DNA of 14,697 nt. It comes from Brachionus koreanus. Taxonomy: Eukaryota > Rotifera > Eurotatoria > Ploima > Brachionidae. Under the pieces are notes generated by a model. It was not told where the DNA came from. It did no database searches and saw only the letters and a program-made list of their open reading frames with translations. Below are positions 7,680-14,697 of the stretch, piece by piece. A program made the position numbers and the translations under genes. The stretch is from positions 486,564 to 501,260 of the forward strand of contig PJRA01000498.1 of NCBI GenBank assembly GCA_016987375.1, in the 5' to 3' direction. Numbering within the stretch: the first letter of the stretch is position 1; the number at the start of each line of letters is the position of its first letter.

Positions 7680-8140
7680 CAAGTATAATTTTTTAAAATT
7701 AAAATTCGAAAAATTTATTAGATAGATTAATTTTAAAATTTTAAAGTGTAAATTATTTTAATTGTAATTATAACTAACTAGAAAAAACTAAATCACAATA
7801 GATGAGTAATAATATTAAATAAAACTGAAAAAAGAATTGTTTTAATTTTAATATTCAGGTCTTTTATTTTTGCACAAAAAAGTGTATATGATGTAACACT
7901 CCTAAAATTTATCGTGGAAACTATACAATGATTATTCAAGCTTCAAAAGTTTTATATTTTTCGAGAAAATTTTTTGAAAATTTCATTTTATTAATTAAAA
8001 ATATTATTTTTTCATGAACAACGTTTTTTCCGTCTTTGTCTATTTAACTGGAAAAAATTAAAATCACTTAAACAATCTTAATGAAGTAATAACTCTTTAA
8101 TTAATAAATTGAAATTAAAAAATCTGTCTAGACCCGATTA
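7680..8140. other. AT-rich non-coding stretch
   Basis: Nothing is supportable. It lies on the upstream side of the LINE relic, where the rest of the pol gene would be expected, but no RT motif is visible, so the relic was 5'-truncated or has decayed past recognition. Confidence 0.45.
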
Positions 8141-8165
8141 AAATAAAGAAGGGGAGCGGTTTCTA

Positions 8166-8303
8166 ATGAAAGATAGTTCGAAGCCATTTCTCAAAAGGTA
8201 TCAATATGAAGGGAATTTCCCTTCCCTTCTATCCTGTTTGATAGCACTGAAAGAATTATTTTTAAATATTAAACTCGTAGACATACTTCTAATTTGGTTT
8301 TAA
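8166..8303 (+). CDS. Small anonymous ORF (45 aa), possible exon
   Basis: An ATG at 8166 opens 45 codons to TAA at 8301-8303; the frame is also open upstream to 8142. The start (MKDSSKPFLKRYQYEGNF) is protein-like and GC-rich for this window (about 42%). It is followed by a more ordinary hydrophobic stretch (SLLSCLIALKELFLN). A perfect odd palindrome lies inside it at 8208-8224: GAAGGGAA, T, TTCCCTTC. No splice site or promoter is clear and I recognise no family. On statistics alone an ORF of this length can arise by chance; the composition is what sets it apart. Confidence 0.25.
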   Translation: MKDSSKPFLKRYQYEGNFPSLLSCLIALKELFLNIKLVDILLIWF

Positions 8304-8884
8304 AAACTACAACATGCTAATGTGACTGCTTATATAATTGTTCTTAGAAATTAATTTTGATAAAAGTGTTTTTTAATCGAGTATCAATTAGATAAAGTAA
8401 ATTAAGTATTTTAAAGCAGCATCTCTTTTTTTTAAATAAGAGATTTTTTAAAATTTTTGAGTGATCTATTTTTGTTTTAAGCATTTCTGTTCGATTTTCA
8501 TTTACATAGTTAAAGAAAATTCATAATGCATATATATAATGATTTTTTTTCAATATATCAATTTTAGTTTTTAATATTTGAATCTAATTTTCATTTCAAT
8601 TTTTCTTGTCTGAAATCATGCATGAATATAGTCTCTTTCTTGTTTAGATTAATTTTCCAATATGTTAAGCTAAATTCTGTTTAATTCGTGAAAAAAATTG
8701 CGTTAGTCTAAAAATAACAGCTTTTTATAGAGAATTGAATTTTGAAAACTTGGGTGAATTTATGACTTACTAGGATAATTTAGACGTTGACTATTTAATA
8801 AATTTAACAACAAAGTCAAAATTTAGGCTCGTTTTTTAAAAAGTAAAATAGCATTAGTTAAAATACTTGAATTGATTTTGAACT
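8304..8884. other. AT-rich non-coding stretch
   Basis: No gene or repeat is supported here. Confidence 0.5.
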
Positions 8885-9041
8885 GTATCACCTGATACAT
8901 AGCACGTATCAACCAGATTGAATCTGTGCAAAAACTATCTAACTCTTCAAAATAGTAAATGTATTAGTTGATCATTGAAATTTAATTGTAGATTTTGCAC
9001 ATATTGAATCTGTGTGATACATGCTATCTATCAGATGATAG
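8885..9041. repeat. 157-bp imperfect hairpin, 52-bp inverted arms
   Basis: The left arm is 8885-8936 and the right arm 8990-9041, with a 53-bp AT-rich spacer. The arms pair at 43 of 52 positions without gaps. The best blocks are TATCA, CTGATA, ATAGCA, GTATCA, CAGATT and TGTGCAAAA. The left arm also contains a short perfect palindrome, CAGATTGAATCTG. The arms are less AT-rich than the neighbourhood. It could be a small foldback/MITE-type element or a hairpin transcript. I see no convincing target duplication at its borders and no ORF inside. Confidence 0.8.
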
Positions 9042-9049
9042 GTTTTGTA

Positions 9050-11690
9050 AACCCTGTTTTTTTTTGTTGCACCAAAATTCTCAATTCCATGAAAAAATTT
9101 TTTTTCTTAAATTTTGATTAATTCTAAGAATTTAACTGATAAATTTAGTCACGTAATGAAAAGCAATTATAACGTTCAACATTAATTTTGATGATTCTCA
9201 AAATTTAAATTTAGCTGATTTAAATTAAGCAGATTTAACCCTCGAGAGAATATGTAGTTTTTTTTTAAGATTTTTAAAACAGATTTTAAATGAATAAACT
9301 GGAAAAATGAATTAAATTTTTTAAAAAATTTCATATTTCCTGTTTTTTTTAAACAAAACAGCCTTTAAAATAAAAATTTTTCTGTAAATTAAGTTAAAAA
9401 GTAAATTTTTCCATTATTTTTCGAGTTCTACTTATTAGATTTGATGATTATAAATCATCCACAATCCTATTTTCTTTTTCGTTCAATTTTTGTATTTTAG
9501 CATTTACACGTATAAAGCTAACATTCATGTTTTTTTTTAAAAAAAACATCACATCCAGAAAATAAATCTATTATTTTTCTGTCATGCTATCTAAGACATA
9601 TTTAATAGCGTTTTTGGCTCTTTTTTTGCTATGAAAAGTTTTATTTTAGTCATTTGCTTTCGTATCAATTACAATTTTAATTCCATTTTTTTAATTTACT
9701 TAAGTAATCTTTGGTCCAGCTATTTAATATTGTTATCTCTAATCTAAAAATTTATTTTTTCAATATAAGGCTTCCTCAAATAATTAACAAGCTGCTTCAA
9801 ACATTTTCGCCTGAAAAATTTATTAAATAACATCAAATTAAATTGTCCTCATTATTTTTATCAATATTTTCTAAAAAATCTGTTTTTTTTTTTTTTTAAA
9901 AATAAAGATCAATTACATTTATAATGTCAAAGTTTAATAATGATTTTGAAAATAATCTTTTTTTAGATCTAAAAATATATATTTATTTGAGAATAATTTA
10001 ATTTACGCTAATTAAATTATAAATAAAAGCCTGATGTTAGTTTGAATACCAAAAATGACCGATCTAGGGGCTAAAATAGGGAAATATTTTTGCTTTTTAA
10101 TTTGGAGAAAATTTAGAAATGTTAATTTCTATGACAATATTAAATTTTAAACTGTCTAATTTCAAAATTAAACTTTAAAATCATGAAAAATCGAAAAATT
10201 TCTAAAAATATCTCCAATTTTTTATGATTAGTCTAAAGATTATATCCGGCAAAATATTTCAGTTAAATGCAACCATAATTTTTTATAAATACAATTCTAT
10301 ATTCCCTTTTTTAAAATTTAAATAAATAAATTTTATCAAGTTTTTTAGTAACAAAAAAATATCTTGAATGAGAATCTGTAAATGATTTTTAAACTGAGCG
10401 CAATAATCAAACGAGTTCTTAAAAAAAAACAATAAATCAGGTTAAGTTGTTTTTTATGGGTTTTGCCAACTTTATTTTGAACATGATATCAAAAAGGTGG
10501 GTTTAAGTAAATAGACTTTAAATTTAGTTATTAAACCGAGAATATATTGATAATACCTGATTATTTTTTGAATTTGAAAATAATTGCACGCTTCTTAAAT
10601 AGCTTGGCAAGTGAAGTCTAAAAAATTTCTAAATTTAAGAAAAATACTAATTTTAAGTTATTAGAAAATCTCAACAAAGTATTTATTTGATCTAAAGATT
10701 AAAATAAATAAGACAAAGAGTCTAAAAAACATAGGGCGAAAGAATGCATGTCAAGATATTGAAACAATTTTTTTTAATTTAAATAGATGAATGCAAAATC
10801 CTATTTTGAATAAGTGAATGGAAAATTATATGCGTAAATCAACTCAAAGTAAATTAAAAATACAAAATAAAAATTTCTAAAATTTAAGTGTCTTAGCTAA
10901 TATTAAAAAATAATAATTCTTTTAAATTTATTGATTTCTTTTTACATTTAAAAAAGAGATTTTGAATTTTCAATGTAGACTTTTAACCCGTAAAGAAATT
11001 TGTTAAAAGAATTTTATTTCTATTAAAGCTTCCTTTTAGACACAGAACAGATTTGCTGAGCATAAAAATCACGCTAGAAAATAAACAAAATTAAAATCAT
11101 ATTTTAAAGATAATTTTTCTTAATCAAATTTCAGAATTACCTAAAGAATATAAATCTGATTGATAAATTAAATAAATAAATTTATATCTAATAAGCCGGT
11201 AACTCACTAACTCTTTTAATCATCTACTCCATTTTTAAATCTTTTTTTTAATCATTTATTTTGTTCGGTTTTTAATTATTGAGATTTTTGTCTAGTTTCA
11301 GATGAATTTTAATAAAATTAACAGATTTTCCTTTAAAAAAAGCCAAGATGAGATATTTTTTAAAGTAAGCTAATGTGTCTTCTGGTATACTCAAGCATTT
11401 TTTCATGTTTTTTTAAATTCAAAAATATTTTTTTTTAAAAATACTGTAGTAACGAGTCAAATTGGCTAGAGCAATTGATGATAGCGAAATATATTTTTTT
11501 TAATTTTTCAAAAAATTTCCATTGCACAATTGATTTTATTTAATCCTTCAATTAAAAAAATCAATTGATTAAACTTATTTAACATATTTTATAAAACTAA
11601 AGTCGAGGCTCTTTTATCCTTAATCCTCGGGATCAATAATAAACAACTACAGATTAAATTTTTCGAATAAGCATTATTAATGCTTATATT
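9050..11690. other. AT-rich desert upstream of the GPCR-like exon
   Basis: If the 11697-11931 exon belonged to a complete gene, its upstream exons should lie here on the plus strand. I looked for TM-like blocks, a DRY-type motif and a CWxP-type motif and found none. A near-perfect A/T foldback is at 9527-9549 (ATG plus T run facing A run plus CAT). An AT-rich region at 11590-11660 has an open plus frame reading TKVEALLSLILGINNKQLQ, without a donor. A small acceptor-led patch at 11040-11090 is too short to interpret. Confidence 0.4.
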
Positions 11691-11696
11691 TTACAG

Positions 11697-11931
11697 GAAG
11701 CAGGGGCTGGAAAAATTTATATGAATGTCGAATTTTATAAAGAATTTTTTCAAAAATACTTACCTCCACCATACGTTGTTCGCTTGACCTTGAGCATGTT
11801 CATCATTGATACCTTCACAATTTTAATCTATGTGTAATAAACCAAGACTCAGGAAGCAACTTCTTAAAGTCAATTTCAACAAATGCATATTCAAAGACAA
11901 GCTTGAAAAATCCAGATCTCAGACAGGATAA
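11697..11931 (+). pseudogene. Last exon of a rhodopsin-family GPCR (TM7 and cytoplasmic tail), frameshifted
   Basis: TATTTTACAG ends at 11696 and is a strong 3' splice site. The frame then runs to TAA at 11835-11837. It reads NVEFYKEFFQKYLPPPYVVR (ECL3-like), then a hydrophobic helix LTLSMFIIDTFTILIY. Shifting frame at 11830, the reading continues MCNKPRLRKQLLKVNFNKC and then a charged tail to tandem stops at 11929-11934. A hydrophobic helix ending in Y, followed at once by N.P.LRKQLL, is the TM7/helix-8 layout of class A GPCRs (NPxxY then ...FRKxL). Here the NP is replaced by T-I or D-T. The TM7 lysine of opsins is absent, so this is not an opsin copy. One indel breaks it, unless the assembly is at fault. 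It lies 2 kb upstream of, and parallel to, the opsin. Confidence 0.5.
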
Positions 11932-12917
11932 TAATACTACTATAATCGAATAACCCATTGCTTATTTTTCTTCATCTAATTCTCATATCAGATTTTTATC
12001 TCACTTTCATTTCAAGTAGATAATTTTATTCATTAATTAGTTGTTTTCTTATTAAAATATGTAATAAAATAGGTAAATACGACCTAAAAGAGTTTTCTTT
12101 TAATCTATTTATTAAATCTATTAGTTATCTATTTAAAAAAAAAGGTTTAGTGAGTCAAGTTTAAAAGATGAATCAACAAAACATTAAAAAAGGTTAAAAA
12201 TTAGTTTAATAAATACAAATTTAAAAGTTCTAGAGCATTTGGCTAGGATTTTTCACATAATTAGTCGAGTTTATTAAATATTTTTTTCAATTCTATTGTA
12301 CCTAATCTCACATATCTAAAAAAAAAGTAATTTTTTTAAATAGAGTTAAGTAAAATACTAATGCGATCAAAAACATAAATATTTTAGTATAAGGTTTATA
12401 CATTTTATAATAAGCTTGGTTAAGAAAAATGAGGAGAAGATTTGAAAGAGTAAACAAATTTAAATTATTCGATTTGTTGATAAAAAATATCTGACAGGTC
12501 CCAAATAATGCTACATAATAAGAAGTATAGTAGTTTTAGAGCGTTTACATTATGGATTTTTTAATTATTTTTTATGATTTATCAGATAAAAATAAAATGT
12601 TTAAAATGAAGAAATTGAGAATTTATTTTAAATTTAAATGAGCGTATCAAGTAGATGTGAACAGATGGCTAATGTTGTAAAATTAAGTTAGAAATTTTTG
12701 TTATTCATCTCTATCTTAATTGTCTTTTTGGTTTTCAAAATTTAAATCATCATTTGCTATTATTAATAGAGTCTTCTATTATGGTAACTTCTATTTATTA
12801 TTTGATTAGTCTTTAGTTAGTTAAAGTAGTTAAATTAAATTTGGATTTAATTTTGCATTAATTAAATTTCAATGCATCTTTATAAATTTCAATCTTTTTT
12901 CAAAAATTTAATGATAA
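11932..12917. other. AT-rich stretch
   Basis: No gene is supported. A short plus-strand frame at about 12416-12490 (RKMRRRFERVNKFKLFDLL) ends in TGA after 26 codons and is not enough to call. Confidence 0.45.
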
Positions 12918-13034
12918 CTTGAGAGCTTACTCATACTAAGTCTATTTTTTGTCTTTTCAAATACTTATCCATGTAGAATTATCAACGACACTTGGCTATT
13001 TGACTCACAATCTTACCAAGTTAATCTTTATTGA
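12918..13034 (+). pseudogene. Possible decayed Cys-loop receptor signature
   Basis: The plus frame between TAA (12915-12917) and TGA (13032-13034) contains YPCRIINDTWLFDSQSYQV. The Cys-loop of pentameric ligand-gated channels has C, x, I, hydrophobic/aromatic positions, then F-P-F-D-x-Q-x-C with the two cysteines 14 residues apart. Here C (codon at 12972), I at +2, F-D at +9/+10 and Q at +12 fall in the right places, but the proline is L and the second cysteine (13014-13016) is Y. Without the disulphide the piece would not work as such. It is short, flanked by AT-rich DNA and has no neighbouring channel exons. An acceptor-like CCATGTAG at 12969-12976 would cut through the motif. Chance resemblance remains possible. 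Confidence 0.3.
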
Positions 13035-13780
13035 ACTTTTTTTTTAAATTGTTTATTTATTATTTTAAATGGCTTTGAGTGATAAAACTCCTTTTGCGAT
13101 TAGAGTAAAAATTATAAAAGAAAGATTCGTATAAGTTTCAAAAAAAAATGTTGTCTATTTAAGTTCATAAGAGTAGAAATTGTGAAAAAAGAAAGAGGTT
13201 CTGAAATTATAGCAAACTAGTAGTCCACTGGAAAAGTTCATCGGAGACTTGACATAAGAGTGTACTATTCTAAGTTTATATTAAAAAAAAACAATACCCT
13301 TATGGCTTAGCTAGTTAACAAATCCAGTGATATTAACAAAAATGTCGCTATATCAAATTTTTATTTATTTTTTAGTTTATTCATTTAAAATCTGTTTTAA
13401 AAATCTTGACTTGACTTGAAAGACTTGTTTTTAAGTCACAAGTCTTTAGTCAAATCAAATTTTTAAGGGTATTTTTAAGCTCTTTTTAACAAATAATGAA
13501 TTTGAAATAAATTCATTTGAAATAGATTGATTTTTAGGTGTAAAAGAGATTAATTAACGTTTTAAATTTATCATATTTTCACATAGGATAAAATCAATCA
13601 TTTTTAAATGAAAATTTATTCTGATCCTGCACTGGTTAAATTATCTAATGTAAATTAATTTCCTTTTTCAAAAATATGTTTCTAAAAAAAAAAAAACATT
13701 TTTAATTTAAATAGAAAATTAAAATAATTATTCGGTTTTAAGTTTTCTAAAAGATCAATTTATATTAAATCTGATAGAGA
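13035..13780. other. AT-rich stretch upstream of the opsin
   Basis: It contains a hairpin at 13411-13453 and a GC-richer patch at 13195-13265 with an open minus-strand frame (VHSYVKSPMNFSSGLLVCYN) that has neither a start nor splice sites. Nothing else is supportable. Confidence 0.45.
13411..13453. repeat. Short imperfect hairpin
   Basis: TTGACTTGAAAGACTTG (13411-13427) faces CAAGTCTTTAGTCAA (13439-13453), with a 2-nt bulge and an 11-nt loop. Confidence 0.6.
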
Positions 13781-13818
13781 CACGTGTACGATATCGCAAT
13801 TTTTGTACAATATCGTAC
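13781..13818. promoter_or_regulatory. Candidate opsin upstream regulatory site: E-box joined to a 9-bp inverted repeat
   Basis: CACGTG at 13781-13786 is a perfect canonical E-box (bHLH site). Its last base starts GTACGATAT (13786-13794), which is repeated inverted without mismatch as ATATCGTAC at 13810-13818. An inner palindrome, CGATATCG, is at 13789-13796. The cluster lies about 150 bp before the opsin ATG, in otherwise featureless AT-rich DNA. A TATA-like AATATATAAT word occurs at about 13875. The regulatory role is inferred from position only. Confidence 0.4.
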
Positions 13819-13943
13819 GCAGATTAAAAAATAATTAAAATGATATTTAATTTTGTTTAAATACGCTATAAATTAATATATAATTAAATTCATTTTTATA
13901 CTTGAAATTAATTAGACTTTTCATTTAGGAATTTAGAAAAAAA

Positions 13944-13973
13944 ATGAGTGAATTTTTTTTTAGATATTTATGA
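13944..13973 (+). promoter_or_regulatory. Upstream ORF (9 codons) overlapping the opsin start by ATGA
   Basis: An upstream ATG at 13944 begins a 9-codon frame whose TGA (13971-13973) overlaps the opsin ATG (13970-13972). Alternatively TTTTTTTTAG, ending at 13963, could be a 3' splice site of a 5'-UTR intron, in which case this frame is not in the mRNA. Confidence 0.35.
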
Positions 13974-14313
13974 GTCAAATAGATACAAATCCATATTGGA
14001 ATCAGTTTGAACCGGTGAGCAAAAATTGGTTCTTCACATTTGCTTTTATTTGTTTTTTTATCGATTTTGTCGGCATTTTAACCAACCTATTAGTATTATA
14101 TTACTTAATAAGGTATAGATTTATTTAAAAAAATAAAGGAAATAAATTCATATTTAATTTATATTTGAATTTTAAGAAAACGTAATAAACGCAGTTCAAA
14201 TGGAAAAATTTTCATAATTAATTTAGCCTTGACGGACATGCTTAATTTAACAATAAACATTCCTTTGAAAGCTTTGAGCAATTTGAACCAAAAATGGATT
14301 TTTGGAAAAGCAG
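13970..14313 (+). CDS. Rhabdomeric-type opsin (class A GPCR), 5' end, two exons
   Basis: The exons are 13970-14112 and 14177-14313. Joined, they give 93 codons plus one base with no stop. The N-terminus has TNPYWNQFEPV, matching the r-opsin pre-TM1 motif (HPHW..F..V in cephalopod and related opsins). TM1 follows at about residues 20-47 and ends GILTNLLVLYYL, with the conserved N1.50. A basic loop RKRNKRSSNGK leads into TM2, IFIINLALTDML, with the conserved LAxxD (D2.50). ECL1 has KWIFGKAG, the W-x-FG...(C) signature, also typical of opsins. The ATG is the first in this frame after an in-frame TAG (13961-13963). The protein should be a seven-helix, retinal-binding photoreceptor of the plasma or microvillar membrane, signalling through Gq. 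The TM7 retinal lysine, the TM3 E/DRY and the C-tail lie outside the window, so the opsin call rests on the N-terminal third. The GPCR call itself is firm. Confidence 0.85.
14113..14176 (+). other. Opsin intron 1 (64 bp, phase 2)
   Basis: Donor AAG followed by GTATAG, acceptor TGAATTTTAAG. It splits an Arg codon in the loop after TM1. The frame is restored exactly on joining, and the intron contains in-frame stops, which supports splicing. Confidence 0.8.
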
Positions 14314-14697
14314 GTAATTCAAAATCAATTCAATTTTAGTTTGTCTTAATAAAACTTAAGCTAAATCTTTAAAAAATGATTGAAAAAAAAAGATTCAAAT
14401 TTAATCTTTAAATTTCATGCTTTAAATCAGTAAGCATGTTTTGAAGCTTGATTTATTGTTAATCTCTTACACGCGCATATGCATTCACATCTTATCCCTG
14501 CTTTTAACTACGCTCTTTATGCTATAAACATGTTTTAGTCATTTCCTTTTAAGACAAAAAATTTTTGTCTAGATTCGTACCAATAACGAGTGATGCATAA
14601 GTAAATGGACAAAAATTAAAAGCGAATATCTCAAAAAATAAAAATGATATTAAGTTCTGGTTTTTTTTCTGATGTAAAGAATTTATTTTTCAATAGA
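14314..14697 (+). other. Opsin intron 2 (phase 1), running past the window end
   Basis: The donor is GCAG followed by GTAATT, splitting the Gly codon before the expected ECL1/TM3 cysteine. I tested the acceptors in the remaining 380 bp (after ATTTTAG, AAATCAG, GTTTTAG and GTCTAG): each hits a stop within a few codons and none gives a TM3-like sequence, so exon 3 is probably beyond 14697. Confidence 0.65.

Noticed and set aside
9527..9549. A/T-run foldback ATG-T(9)/A(8)-CAT
   Set aside because: Made almost entirely of homopolymer; T and A runs of this size are common throughout the window.
11763..11830. Minus-strand exon ending in the strong donor GGAG|GTAAGT, frame EGINDEHAQGQANNVWW
   Set aside because: An in-frame stop lies just upstream with only a weak acceptor; the plus-strand reading (TM7 plus basic tail) is longer and makes family sense.
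13195..13320. Minus-strand open frame (VHSYVKSPMNFSSGLLVCYN)
   Set aside because: 41 codons, no start or splice signals, and within the number of such ORFs expected by chance.
1..14697. tRNA, rRNA or CRISPR-type arrays
   Set aside because: I saw no cloverleaf with GTTCRANNC box B, no rRNA-like GC-rich conserved core and no regular repeat-spacer pattern; the only tandem array is the 102-bp one.
14314..14697. Opsin exon 3 after one of the AG acceptors near 14339, 14432, 14540 or 14570
   Set aside because: In the required phase each meets a stop within a few codons, and none yields the C...(E/D)RY region expected next.

Overview
This window looks like nuclear DNA of a small, very AT-rich invertebrate animal. 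By eye it is roughly four-fifths A+T, with long A and T runs. Coding-like patches stand out as islands of higher GC, and they are bounded by spliceosomal signals (GTAAGT-type donors, TTTTAG/TTTACAG acceptors). The one securely recognised gene is the 5' end of a rhabdomeric-type opsin at the right edge. The mobile elements are animal-type: a dead non-LTR retrotransposon and a tiny hAT-like element. A rotifer or flatworm would fit, but nothing here fixes the phylum.

Layout. Positions 39-348 hold a GC-rich tandem array with an exact 102-bp spacing, followed by two related scraps (362-405 and 661-690). A coding-like patch of unknown identity lies at 1091-1289 (+). Positions 1962-3118 carry three minus-strand coding-like blocks with splice signals, a stop codon and an AATAAA, most simply the 3' end of a multi-exon gene whose family I do not recognise. 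From 3170 to about 6800 is an AT-rich desert with one ambiguous splice-bounded patch (4886-4968). A broken plus-strand coding patch lies at 6800-7102. The C-terminal end of a dead LINE-type pol gene occupies 7312-7678 on the minus strand, and an 80-bp hAT-like MITE with an 8-bp target duplication is inserted in it (7436-7515).

To the right, 8166-8303 is a small anonymous ORF and 8885-9041 is a 157-bp imperfect hairpin. Positions 11697-11931 look like the last exon of a rhodopsin-family GPCR (TM7 plus basic tail) broken by one frameshift. Positions 12918-13034 resemble a decayed piece of a Cys-loop receptor signature. The opsin then begins at 13970 with two exons and a 64-bp intron, and continues past the window end inside a second intron.

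The plus-strand receptor-like pieces at 11.7, 12.9 and 14.0 kb suggest a receptor-rich stretch with one live gene and broken neighbours. The left half is dominated by repeat debris and by the end of an unrelated minus-strand gene. In DNA this AT-rich, ORFs of 40-60 codons are expected by chance in fair numbers. Calls other than the opsin, the LINE/MITE pair and the repeats are therefore given modest confidence.
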